A DNA stretch of 64,000 nucleotides, from positions 67,278,575-67,342,574 of the forward strand of contig OU744725.1 of the NCBI GenBank assembly GCA_916613615.1, given 5' to 3'. The translations under genes and the position numbers were made by a program. The stretch is from Steromphala cineraria (taxonomy: Eukaryota; Mollusca; Gastropoda; Trochida; Trochidae). The notes below the pieces were generated by a model that saw only the letters and a program-made list of their open reading frames with translations, did no database searches and was not told the origin of the DNA. Shown one piece after another: positions 25,731-38,809 of this stretch. The first letter of the stretch is position 1. Each line of letters starts with the position of its first letter.

Positions 25731-27368
25731 ACAACAAGAAACCTCATTATTTTGTCCATGTTAATTGGTTAATTTGTACAAACAATACTGTAAACTTTAA
25801 AAAACACCAAAAACCGTTTTCATCGGTCCTCTTATAACAAAGATATCGCCCTTGAAAGTGCGCGAATTTCAGGCTGCTCAATTTGACAGTCGCAAAACGG
25901 CTTCAACCGGAATAACAATATTATCTTTACTGCGCATGCCCGGAGTGTTTTATGACTTCATATACAGAACGGAAGTGGGCATATTCAATGTATGTAGTTT
26001 GTCTGCCCAACCCTGTGACGCCCAGGTGTCAAAGCACTAGTCATTCATTGGTCAACAATAGGTCAAACTAGATCCAATCAAAAATTGAATTTTCAGAATT
26101 TATCATTTACAATGTATGAGCCTTGAAATTAACACATTGAGCACTGACATAGTAGATGGAGTATTTGGCATTGACTACAGTAATTTCGACAAGGTAGGTT
26201 TTGTTTACATGATATCTAATAGAAGATTTGTAAACTAAACTTGTTCATTAACATTTATAAGTATACATTTTATCATGTCAGACAGCTGTTTTGCGTTAGA
26301 AGTAAAGAATTGAAAAAAAGAACCATCTCAAAAGTACATGATGTATCGAATTGTATTAGGTTGCGAACAAGATAATCGGCTACAATTTGACATGATGCCT
26401 CAATGACACTCATTGTTTTTCAATTATTCGTAGTGTGAGAAAGCAAACCTCATTTGCATAATTTAAAATCTCATAATTTCTTAAAAAAATGATTTATTTG
26501 AAGATTTAACGTGCCTTCAATTTTATATGGCCACATACAAAATGTAAACGTAGGGCTACTAAAGCCAGTACACCATTATATCGTAATATCTAAGAGATTT
26601 TCAGATTTGACATGATTTGACATATTGTGCTGAAATATCCTTACGTTTATACCATCTTACTATAACATGAGCAGGAGTCTAAGTTTCTATGTGTTATATA
26701 TTCAAAAAAAATTGTATGTTATGTGTACATATCTGTCCATGTGTACGTTACGTCACTATTATAATTATTATAATAACGTTTTTTTGCTATGGAGCGGCAT
26801 TTATATAAGCATTATTTGCTTGTTTGTCAATCCTGTTTCTTTTTTTTAGATGAATATGTTTAAACCACATTTTCTTTTATAATGATAAGTTTTTTTTAGA
26901 GTAGAATGGGCCATCTAATCATTTGCGAAACAAAGAACCAAGACATACCATGCAGTTTGATGATGAGTTGACTTCAGATCTCTTAGTAAAAGCCATGATT
27001 AAGCTATCACAAGATTTAACAAATCAGCTAAAGTTAGTAAATATCTTTCTTATATGTCTCACTATCTAACTGTCATACTGTCAAGTTCTGTTCCTTGTTT
27101 GTGTATTAATTATACGCCAAGTAAGTAAGTGTGCGCTTGACTTATTACTGTAAACAATAGCAATAGCCTGACCAGTAAGGGCGATGTGATGGGACAGGTT
27201 GTGCTTGGCTGAAAGAAGTTTTCACAACTTAAAATATGAGGTTTGTTTTCAAAGCCATTAAATGACTGTTTTTCGCATGTTTTTGAACAAGCAAAGTATC
27301 GATGTTGTCAAATCATATCCTTTTTAATTCATTTCTGCATTGTGTACCCCCTCGGGGTTATCTGTTGT
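25731..27368. mobile_element. TTAA-flanked insertion, 1.64 kb
   Basis: TTAA occurs at 25727-25730 and 27369-27372, and the insert starts ACAACAAG and ends CTGTTGT, giving a short terminal inverted repeat of about 6 bases. Copies 0 and 1 of the tandem unit run across this point without the insert (around 11870 and 15585). TTAA duplication is typical of piggyBac and Kolobok transposons. No transposase is visible; a 62-codon frame at 25852-26040 has no recognisable motif. Family assignment is therefore open. Confidence 0.6.
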
Positions 27369-30300
27369 TTAACACTTCAAATAGATGAATTTATTTTGCA
27401 AAGTGGGACTACTTTAAGGTTCGACAGCTGTCAACAATACAAAGCATTGTCTTTTAGGTTTGCCATATTTTGAGTCACTCAGTTCTCTAGTCATAAATTG
27501 ATCTGTCAAAGGAATCTGAAAAAGGAGGTTTTATGAAATTTTAGAGTCCTCAAACAATATTGTTTATAGAATCAGAACCCACTCCAAAGCGTTTTATTTC
27601 TCTTATGCAGTTTTAAAAAAAAATATATGGCCTTTTGTCTTAAATGTTGTCTCTGAAATGATGAGACAGGTAACTCATAATTTAGTTAAAGTATGTTCGA
27701 CATGGCCGTTCAGTATTGATATGAAACTTTATTGATAAACACCTTTAACCATACATTGACTACAGATTAACTTTAAATTTGACAGAGACTGCCAATGCCT
27801 GGAGGAACGAGACAAAGGATTAGAGAGATGCATTAGACTAAACAAGAGCACTCAGAGAATAAGTGTTTTTGTAAAAACAAATCACTTGCCTAAAATGTTT
27901 AATGGTAAAAATCATGGTAAAGTTAAACATAACCCAGTACATGGTAATACATTTTCCTTCAAAAGATATTAGACGTCCAAGATAAGTATTTTAGTTTCCA
28001 ATTGGAGGCATAAACAACCCGAGCAACAGGTTATTTCCGACGGAGCAAAAGGTTATTTCCGACTGCCGGAAGTACGAATCAATTGTTGTTGCGTTTTCTT
28101 CAGAACGACTTCCTTTCACTCATTCTGTTGGTGCTGTAAGCAACTGATTTTGAAAAAGCTGTGTTCATTGGTTACTACGTTAAGTTCGGAAACATTGACA
28201 TTTGCAATGTTTTTTTTGCAGTTTTCTTCAATGAAATGATATCAAAACAATTGAAATAAATTTTGTATTTCTCAACAACATCATCCCTAAATGCCCAGCT
28301 GAGCTTAAACATAATCAATATTCACTTTTCACCCAGCTCTCTTGTCCATGTGACAAAACATACTTTCTTTTATTTCACTTCATAAAAGGTTAATAACTAA
28401 TATATATTTCAAAATGAAAGGTTTATAAGATAACACATTCTTCATTAAGATAAAGAAGAAAATGTGTGATGCCACAATTTCAATGACTTGAGCAGAACGC
28501 CAGAAGATATATTCAGATATTAAATAAAATATGAAATCTATGTAATAATGAAGTCGACAATCAATTTCGATGTTCGCACTAAACCTTTCATTTCAGTAAC
28601 AATGATCGATTAACTTACAGAAATAAACTCAAGCAAGATAATTTAAACCACTAACAATGATGGACACAAAGGATGAGAGAGATAAATATGATTTTTAATT
28701 AAAAATGATATAACGTAAGATGAATTATCTTTAATTTCGCCTACTAGTCATGAATTTGAGTTTGTTTTCTATCAAACTGATTCTTTGATGACCATGTTTT
28801 CGTGATTTTAAACTATAATTACCATTGAAACATTTTGTTTAATAATTAAAAACTAAATGATGTTGACAACCCATATTTACGTTAAAGCCCAAAAATGTCT
28901 TTAATTATAATTTTTAATTCGTAGGGAAATGTCTCAATGTTCTACTCAATGATGACAGTATTTAGGTACGATGTCCATTACAGTGATAATTTGATTATTT
29001 TCTTTTCATGGAACTTGTCAGCTTCTTGCTAACGCAGCACAACAATGTTGTAAAAGAAGGGTTCATGCCATTTAAGTTAATTCTATACACACAAGCATCT
29101 GATGACAAAAATCAGAAAATTAAGACATGTGAAATGCATTGTTCCATCACAAAAAGCTATCATAATACTAAGTTTCTTTATGTAAAAGTACTAATAACTC
29201 TTCATACGAGAATGCAGGTAATAAAATGAGAGTTATGTTATGATATCAGTATTTATGCAGCAAGGCAAGACAACTCGTAAATTGTATCGATATGAACCTT
29301 CAAGTGCACTTTAAGTTACTAAATAGAAAGTCCTTTTACACTTTATTTTCATAATACTTCGGAAATGTTAACTTTGTCAAAGAAGACTTTCCAGAAGCTC
29401 TGAAGTCATCAGATACTTGTACTTAAAAGAGATGAACAACTGAAATACTTCTTGGGAGAAGTAAGAGCACTTGTCAATCAAATGTGAAATATAATTTGAG
29501 TTCAAAACATATTTCGGTCATGTTAAATGTAAGCTTCTTTTGAAAGTGAACGATGATAACCTCTAAGGAAAAGAACATTACAGAGTTCAATCTTAATCTT
29601 GATTGAAATGTCAACGTTGAACAGTGACAAGCAGCTTAACTTGAAGGCTTCTGTACCCTAAGGTTTAATTTGAACAAACAAAATATTACCATTAGGCTCC
29701 TTTAAATCATGTCATGCAAATTAAACATAATCTTTTTCAATTCACTTCAGATAATACATCAGTGAGAATAAAATGTATCAACTGTAGAAATAGAAACTTT
29801 CAATTAATTGAAATTAAGGTTGTTGATTACATTAAGAAAATACTAAGAGCACTCACATTTGCAGTTTATTTACCTGCGCGAACCAAAGTTAAAATGCAAT
29901 GTTCATGTAAGTATATATGTCTTTGTGGCATTGTACCATTGCGACATAACCACAAATGTTGAGACGTTACTAGAGAAGTGTAAATTTATTTTAGCCATAT
30001 TAGTATGTCATAACAGTCTTGGCAGGTCAATAAAGTGAAAAGTGGTACGCATTTGTAAAATGTATCAATAGCTTATAAACCAAGTCAACATGGACAAGAT
30101 TGTAAGATTATGAATTGCCACCCAAACTAAACCCAAATGACATGATATATGCACTAGGATCTACTTTCAGGTGACAAACTTAAGGTAGGCAGCTGTAGTA
30201 TCATTACACTTGAACTTATGTAAAGAATTGACATCATCTGACTAGTAACCTTTACGTGTTTTCATAAAATGTGTATTCTTTGGAATTAGGAAATGAGAAT

Positions 30301-31710
30301 TCATGTTCACATTTTGAGAAAATTAAGAACAATATGCTACAGCAATTCTAACCGTTCTGAATTCATGAAAGAAACGCTGATTAAAACAATAATGAAAAGA
30401 AGTTGGAGATAGACATTAAATTACTTTCAGTTCTGACAGCTTTTTCCATTCGTGATGTATTTCAAGATCCAAGTAAGTGCATGGCCGTCAAGAACTATCA
30501 AACTGTTTATCGGATCGACAGTTAACTATATCTAAATTCTATCACTCCATAACTTACATGTATATACTCAGAGTTATACAATCACTTTTTCTTGTTATCC
30601 AAATGTCAAGCAGATGTTCAAAGTAAGATCAAAGACGTTTTCAGTCAAGTTAAATGTATTTTTTTGTAACTTTCAAAGAAGAGGACACGATTGATTTTAA
30701 TTTGAAGCATTCAACCGTGATCTTTATTCTGATGTTAAATACCATCACTACAGCTATTAAGGTCTGTATATAATGTAGTATAATGGTTTATATAAAAGAG
30801 GTTCATTTTGAAATACAAAGACACACATTGCCATTTGGATCTAAAGAAAACCATAATGAATCTCTATATTTTCAATTCAGATTGACTTTAGTCCAAAGCA
30901 GTGATTGAATGTACCAACAACTAACAAACTCGTAGTGAGCCGAAATACTGTAAAGGTTAGGGTTCAAATTTCGAAAGAAACTCGACATGAAAAAATAAAA
31001 ATTGTACAATTGCAGAAAACATAATGGCAAATATCACAATATTACTTTTTAGCTTTTAAATGAAATAATATTCATGCATTCTGTTGAATATTGGTTAAAA
31101 CACAAACACAAGTCACAACTGATGCAAAATCAAGTAACACAGGATCACTGTTCAATAACTTTTGGGTGTCTGCCAGAATTGAAAAAAAGCAACAGCACTA
31201 AATCGTGAATAACCTGTTTCATTTCAAAGAATGAACCAATAACAAATTCACTGGTTATCATCTGTCAGGATAAACAGAGCGTTGTGAGTATTTGACAAAC
31301 CAAGAACAAAAAAAACAGGCGTCTTTGCGGTGCATGAAGGGCAAAGTTTGATTATGCTAGACAACCTCCACATTTTTCTCTTCAGTGTCATCATTGATGT
31401 TTTACATCATACGTTGAAGTGATCCATATAGGTACACGGACAGTTGAAAGCAGAGGTGTTTGGCTGACATCCATTGACATAAAGGTTCCCACCAATGGAT
31501 AATGTCATATCCACTAACTTTTATGATCGACAAGACGTCTCTGAACTAATGGCTATGCATTATTTTATGAAAACTGTAGCAGCTGATAGGTGACATTTCC
31601 ATCATTCGAGACTTGACATTTTTCATTGCACGTAAAGTTTCAGATGTGGCGTTTATAATTGACCACATATGTCATCATTGTTAAATATTGTTCAACTGTC
31701 GTTGTTTTCA

Positions 31711-32169
31711 GAATTGGTTGGTTGGTTAAAAGTAGGAATTCATTTTGAAACTTTTATAGAGATAAACCTACATTTGAAATGTTCACAAAATCGATTAAGA
31801 CATGAAGATTTCAGCGAAATTCTCGATCAATTATATAGAAAATACAAGGGGGGACAACCCGACTATGTATGTGCGGTGCAAGATTTCTTTTCAAATTTGA
31901 AGTGAAGATTTATCTCGACATGTAAAAACAAAATGTAACATTCAAAAGTGGTGGAAGACATTTGAAGATATATTTATTTATGAAGATGGAACATTTAAAA
32001 AAATGACTGGTAGGGGTTTTGCAACATTTCAGAGGAATTGTTTACATTGTGATGATGTATTACTTCTCGTTAAAAAAATATACACACTCAACTCAAAATG
32101 CACTATGATGCATTGGAATGAATATCCTATCTATCACTGTTACACAGACCTTTGTGAACTGAGAACCTA
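31711..32169 (+). pseudogene. Decayed coding-like block, copy 2
   Basis: The sequence follows a good acceptor (TGTCGTTGTTTTCAG at about 31696-31710). The first frame gives LVGWLKVGIHFETF, QNRLRHEDFSEILDQLYRKYK and YVCAVQDFFS. A frameshift near 31900 moves to a second frame that stays open to a TAA at 32167-32169. That frame holds EDLSRHVKTKCNIQKWWKTF, DGTFKKMTGRGFATFQ and several Cys/His residues (NCLHCDD, YHCYTDLC). Together this is about 150 residues with one break. The homologous block at 21690 keeps the same order with different damage. I do not recognise the family. Confidence 0.5.
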
Positions 32170-32654
32170 ATCGCTCAAGGTTTCCATTACTTGATACCGA
32201 CATTAGGTCTATTTCTACATTTGAAATACACATCACTCATCTCGCCAGGTTCGAATAAGATGATGTAGTGGGACATGCTAAAATGAAATGCATTATAAAT
32301 ATTTATCTTTAAAAGCTTACTTTAACTGAAAGCACCAAAATGACAGGCTATGTTTATCTCTTAAAAAGGTAATTTATCTTGAATCAACACGATTATGATA
32401 AAAACTTACACTAACAAAAGTGATATCAGACTAACAATAAAGTAAAAATTGTCACAACATTTAAGCATCATTTAATATTTGTCACGGAAATCGTTATAAC
32501 AACCTTCAAATTCAGGTATATATTTGGTTGGTTGTTTGGAGCGTTGCATGTGTATGTTGTAATAGGACTAGCATGGTTAGCAATATCATGCTGATGATTA
32601 TATGTTTCCTTTTAGATAGAAGTACTTTGTAGTGTCATTTGAAATATCACTTTT

Positions 32655-32815
32655 GTGTACCCCCATTATAAAACCACATTACTAAAGAGCACCGACATGA
32701 TAAAACCATATTTCTTGAGAGTATCCACATCATAAAACTACACCACTTTTAATTAAGAGTACCAACATGATAAAGCCAAATTACTTAACAGTAGCAACAT
32801 TAAAAACAGACTTTT
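32655..32815. repeat. Minisatellite, shorter paralogue
   Basis: Four to five imperfect copies of the same motif as at 22580-22965 lie at the equivalent position in the next tandem unit. Confidence 0.65.
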
Positions 32816-33527
32816 AACCTAATATTAACATGAATGCAATAATTGTTGAACTGATTTAATCACTTTATCTTGATCAAAAGGTTGAAGATTCTTTCAATGG
32901 AAAACGAGCAAGTGTATATCTGAATATCAGCTAAAGCATATGATGATTCCTCCGAGATTTAAGCCAGACAGAACTATACACTATGCAAAAGTGTCTTTCT
33001 TTGTTACGTCAACAGCGAAATGTCTTGATCGATTATAACTTATGGTAGATCGTTTAAGAACTGCAACTTTGAAAAATCATTACCTGAAATCACATATCTT
33101 TTCGTTATTGTTTGATCATCGTATTTACCAAACCAAACGTGCTATTGCTCCTTTATATTGATTGATTGCCTCCTCTGTATCCTCAGAACACCACTTTCAA
33201 CAATGCAACTGCGGTTCTCCACTCAGTATGCATGGGATGGTAGACGGAGTAGCGTGACGAAACCAATTAAATAATGTGGTCACAAACAGTTTATTCAAAT
33301 TGAGGAGGCTCCTACAGTCAAGAAAACAAATTATGCTTAAACGTTGTAATATACGTCATGACTGATAACTTCATAATTTGTCTCCCAAGCAATGATCGTG
33401 TCAAACACGGTAAACATGAAATGTGAATTTCAGAAAAGACAATTACTTGTTGCCTGTACACCCATTGGGATATCTTTGCATTGAGCATTGAGCATTTTGA
33501 ACAATGAAAACTAGTTTGATTTATGGT

Positions 33528-33651
33528 CCAGGGCCTCCTTTCACAAAAGAACCTTAACTAAGGTTGGCCTTAACTCCCATTCTTTAACATTGCACTAAGG
33601 CTACCTTAAGGACTTAAGATCACCTTAGTGCTTTGTGAAAGGGGACCCTGG
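33528..33651. mobile_element. Small palindromic MITE, about 124 bp
   Basis: The ends CCAGGGCCTCCTTTCACAAA and TTTGTGAAAGGGGACCCTGG are imperfect inverted repeats of about 20 bases, and the middle (CTTAACTAAGGTTGGCCTTAA and a matching part) can fold further. The paralogous position in copy 1 near 23445 lacks it. Confidence 0.7.
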
Positions 33652-35094
33652 TTAAAGGGGCAGGACCACCATTCAGGTACATGTACATTGCTGAATGGGG
33701 GAAATGACATTTAAATGTTGAAAAGACAATGCTTTTGAACAAAAAGGAGCAGCTCTAAAACAAACGTTAAATATTCAGTTGAACAAAGGGAATACAACTT
33801 TAACTTAAACAATATGAGGATGTTCACACTAAAATAGCAGCCAATAGTTATCAATTTTTACTAGGTTATATCTTACCGACCACGGTAAATCTGGTTGAGT
33901 AATGAGATGTTTGACCTTCGAGAGATAGTCATCTGGCATAAACACATACCAATAACACTTAGGGGCTGCATGAAGGATTAAACGATTTTTCCAGTGAGTA
34001 AAACACATCTGTTGATGCTATCTCTCGTTTCAATGTTAGCTATGCTGGGATATAGGAATTTAATAGTGAAATAGAAACTTGTGCATGTAGAAACTAAAAT
34101 GTGATACAATTGATAAATTGGGAAAAAGGTCTACTCACGTTGTCTTTAACTTATTCTAGATGGCCTGATGTTTTGATTATAAAAACATTTAAATTGAAAT
34201 TAACAACCCATGCTTACATCTAGAACATAACAGACATGATGTGATTGAATATGACATAAAGCATTAGATAAAAAATATTATATTAATCTGCCCTTTTTAC
34301 ACAAGCTTATAGTTATAATAACTATTACAAAAATGAAATGTCTGCTTTTCATGTTTTATGTTGACAAACATGATTCAAATGATTAATTGTTGCTCTTGGG
34401 AAAGCAATTTTTTTCAGATGATTAATGAAATGTTGAATGTACAATATTCGTGCACCTTTATTTCTAATCTTCCTGCAAAAAGTTCACAACACAGTACAGT
34501 TGTCATATAAAATGTCAAAGATGATTGAAATGGTTTGAAAAGTCTTTTTGTAGATTTGAAAACAATTCCTTATTGTAAAATCGACAAAAGTAATCAGAAC
34601 TGAATATGAAATCTGAACGATTCAAATACTTGATACGGACACAAGTCTTTGGCTATATCTTTTTATGAAATTATTTTTAGATGTTTCATTGGTATTTTGA
34701 TTTATTGACTACACTCCAGAGTGTTTATTGTTATTTTTAAGTTATAAACTTGAATACTGAAACAGAATAGAATACCATTTGTACTTGCCTTAACATAATA
34801 CATGGCATTATGTATTAAGCTTGATCTTATGATGAATTTTCTAACTATGAGGTAGGTAACACATAATTTAGTAAGATTATGTACAACATGGCCTTTCAGT
34901 ATTGATATGAAACAATTTGATATACACCTTTCAGATTAACTATCAAATTACAGATTAACTATCATCAAAACTTGACATAAACTGCTGATGCCTGGCGTAT
35001 CGAGACAAAGGATTAGAGAGATGTATTAGACGTGTCACTGGGCCAGCCTCAGGGAGTTTTTATGATGACAGAAACTGTCCCTTCTTGTATTAAT

Positions 35095-35226
35095 ATGAGA
35101 CCAAGTCTCGCCATATACATAACACTATTCTACTTAGCAATTACTTTGACAGTACAAGTCAACGCTTTGTTTAACTATTCGCAGATTACAGACTTTCTAT
35201 GTATGAACCTGTATGTAAATGTATGA
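35095..35226 (+). CDS. Possible first exon with signal peptide
   Basis: A 43-codon frame starts MRPSLAIYITLFYLAITL and continues TVQVNALFNYSQ. The first 24 residues look like a secretion signal (one positive residue, a hydrophobic core, small residues before a VNA/LF cleavage point). A strong donor-like GTATGTAAAT lies near its end (about 35211), so this could be exon 1 of a secreted peptide. The other copies of the unit have deletions across this block (near 12625, 17070 and 27810), so only this copy could be functional. There is no homology or downstream exon to support it, and a chance open frame remains quite possible. Confidence 0.25.
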   Translation: MRPSLAIYITLFYLAITLTVQVNALFNYSQITDFLCMNLYVNV

Positions 35227-38200
35227 ACCTGGATAATGATATTGTATATACACAAAATTTATGATAAATTATTACAATCAAAGGGAGAACAATTTGATGT
35301 TTTAATAAGTAAATGAGATACAATTCTAATTTCCCCCAAAAATGTGTCAATGAAGCGGTACAGTTTGAACGGTTTGTTCTCAAAAGGAGCAAATAAGAAA
35401 AGATTAGTGTTTTTTTATACAAATATCACTTGCCTCGAGACATGTAAAATAGTAAAAACATTGTAGAGTTAAACATCATGCAGCACACGTTAATACATGT
35501 TCCCACAAAAAGAATTAGACAACCTATTTAGGCATTTTAAGTTTCCAATTGGAGGCATAAACGACCCAAGCAAAAGGTTATTTCCGATTGTCCGGAAGTA
35601 AGAATCAATTGTGGTTGCGTTTTCTCCAGAACGACTTCCTTTCACTCATTCTGTTGGTACTGTACAGGAAAAGACATTTTATTTCTGGAAGCAACTAATT
35701 TTGAAAAAGTAATGTCTATTGGTTACTTTTACATCTTTAGTTTCGGAGAACATTGACATTTGTGGTGTTTTTTGCAGTTTCCTTCAATGAAATGATATCA
35801 AAACAATTGAAATAAATTTTGTATTTCTCAACAACATCCCTAAATGACCAGCTGAGCTTTAGATTAATCAATATTCACCTTTCAGCAAGCTCTCCTGTCC
35901 ATGCGATAAAACAAACTTGGATATAGTTTCTTTTATTTCACTTTATAAGTGGCTGAGAGATATGATTGGTATAGATAAATGAAATGTGTTAATAACTGAA
36001 TATTTAAAAATTAAAGGTTTATCAAGAGATAACAATTCTTAATTAGGATATAAAAGGAAACATATGCATGTGATGCCACAATTTAGATTTCTTGTGCTGA
36101 ATTTCAAAAGATATATTCAGATGTTGAATAGAATATGATCTCTATGTAATAATGAAGTCGACAATCAATCTCGATGTTCCCACTAAACCTTTCATTTCAG
36201 TAACAATGATCGATTAACTTACAGAAATAAACTCAAACAAGATATTTTAGTCAAAACCACTAACAATGATTGACAAAAAGGATGAGAGAGATAAATATGA
36301 TTTTTATTTGATAACGCAAGATGAATTATCTTTAAATTCGCCTACTAGTAATGAATTTCAGTTCGTTTTCGATCAAAATGATTGTTTGATGACCATGTTT
36401 TCGTGATTTTAAACTATAATTACCATTGTAACATTTTGTTAAATAATCAAAAACTAAAGGATTCTGACAACCTATATTTACCTTAAAAATATCAGAGACA
36501 TGAAGCCAAAAAAGAATGTCTAAATGTTTCCACTTAATGATGACAGTATTTAGGTATGATGTCCATTACAGTGATAATTTGATTATTTTCTTTTCATGGA
36601 ACTTGTCAACCTCTTTTTTAAAGCTTCTTGCTTTCACAGCACAACACTTTTGTAAAAGAAGGGTTCATACCATTTCAATTTATTCTATACACACTCGCAT
36701 GTGATGCCAACAATCAGAAATGAAAATTAAGACCGGTGAAATGAATTGTTCCATCACACAAAGCTATCATTATACTAAGTTTGTTTGTGTAAATGTATTA
36801 ATAACTCTACATACGAGAATGCAGGGAAATGAAATGTTATGATATCAGTATTTATGAAGCAAGGCAAGATAAATTGTATTGACATGAACCTTAAAGTGCA
36901 CTATACTAAATAGGAACACTTTATTTTCATAATACTTCGAAAATGTAAACGTATCAAAGAATAGTTTCCAGAAGTTCTGAAGTCATGAGATACTTGTACT
37001 TGAAAGAGATGAAAAACTGAAATACTTCTTAGTAGAAGTTAGAGCAGTTTTGACATCTGCTTCAATCAGTGATGTATTTCAAGAAACCAATAAGTGCATG
37101 GCTGTCAAAAACATTTAACTGTTTATTAGATCATGGTTAACTATACGTCATGATGTTCTTAAAGTGGCATATACTTAAAGTCATAAAGACAGAATCCCTT
37201 TGATTCTAAATTGTTACTATAATGTGAAATATAATTTGAGTTCAAAGACATATTTCGGTCAAGTTAAATGCAAGCTTCTTTTGAAAGTGAAAGATGATAA
37301 CCTCTAAGAAAAAAACACGTTTGATTTCTTATACAGAGTCCAATCATAATCTTGATTGAGATTTCAACTGTCAACAGTGACAAGCAGCTAGCTTTAGACT
37401 TGAAGGCTTCTGTACCCTAAGGTTCAACCTTAGGTACCTTTAAATCATGTCATGCAACTATTTGTTTTCACCCTGAGAAAATACATCAATGAGAATAACA
37501 TTTATCAACTGTAGTAATAGAAACTTTCAATTATTAGAAATAAAGGTTGTTGATTAAACTAAAAAAATACTAAGATCACTCATATTTGCAGTTTATTCAC
37601 TTACCTGCGAACCAAAGTGCAAATGCCATGTAAGTATATTTGTCTTTGAGGCATTGTACCATTGTGACGTAACATAAAATGTTGAAACGTTACCACAGAA
37701 GTGTAAATTCCTTTTAGCCATATTAGTATGCCATAACAGCCTTTGCAGCTCAATAAAGTGAAAACTGGTACGCATTTATAAAAAAATATGCAATATTCTT
37801 CAAAATTTATCAATAGCTTTAAAACCATTTAACAAGGACAAGATTGTAAGATTATGAATTGCCACCCAAACTAAACCCAAATGACATAATATATGCACTA
37901 GGATATACTTTCAGGTGACAAACTTAAGGTAGGCAGCTTTAGTATCAATACACTTGAACTTGTGCAAAGAATTGACATCATCTGACTGACTTTTGCTGCA
38001 GCTTTTTTATTTAACCTTACATGTTTTTTTTATAAAATGTGTATTCTTTAGGATTAGGAAATGAGAATGCATGTTCACATTTTTAGAAAATTAAGAACAG
38101 TATGCTACAGCAAAAGTTGAAATTTCCAACCGTTCTGAATTCATAAAAGAAACGCCGATGAAAAAAATAGGAAAAGAAGTTTTAGGTAGAAATTAAATTA

Positions 38201-38809
38201 CTTTCAGTTCTGACAGCTGCTTCCAATCGTGATGTATTTCAAGATCCAAGTAAGTGCATGGCTGTCAAGAACTATCAAACTGTTAATCAGATCAAAAGTG
38301 AACAATGTTTTACTTCTATCACTCCATAACTTACATACTCAGAGTCATACGATCACTTTTTCGTGTTATCCAAATGCCAAGCAGATGTTCAAAGTGAGAT
38401 CAAAGACGTTTTCAGTCAAGTTAAATGTATTTTTTGTACCTTTCAAAGAAGAGGACAAGATTGATTTTTATTTGAAGCGTTCAATCATGATCCTTATTCT
38501 GATGTTAAATATCATCACTACAGCTATTAAGGTCTGTATATAATGTAGTATAATGGTTTATATAAAAGAGGATCAATTCGAAATACAAAGACACACATTG
38601 CCATTTGGATCTAAAGAAAACCATAATGAATCTCTATATTTTCAATTCAGATTGACTTTAGTCCAAAGCAGTAATTGAATGTACCAACAACTTACAAACT
38701 CCTAGTGAGCCGAAATACTGTAAAGGTTAGGGTTCGATTTTCGAAAGAAACTCGACATGAAAAAATAAAAATTATACAATTGCAGATAACATAATGGCAA
38801 ATATCACAA

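Larger units (their letters stand above)
24561..34060. repeat. Tandem unit copy 2, about 9.5 kb
   Basis: It repeats the block order of copy 1: 24560, 27395, 27666, 27859, 28197, 28552, 28960, 29353, 30471, 31073, 31764, 32660, 32893 and 33196. It lacks the Helitron-like insert but carries its own TTAA-flanked insert (25731-27368) and a small MITE (33528-33651). It lacks a clear match to the block at 23630. Confidence 0.8.
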
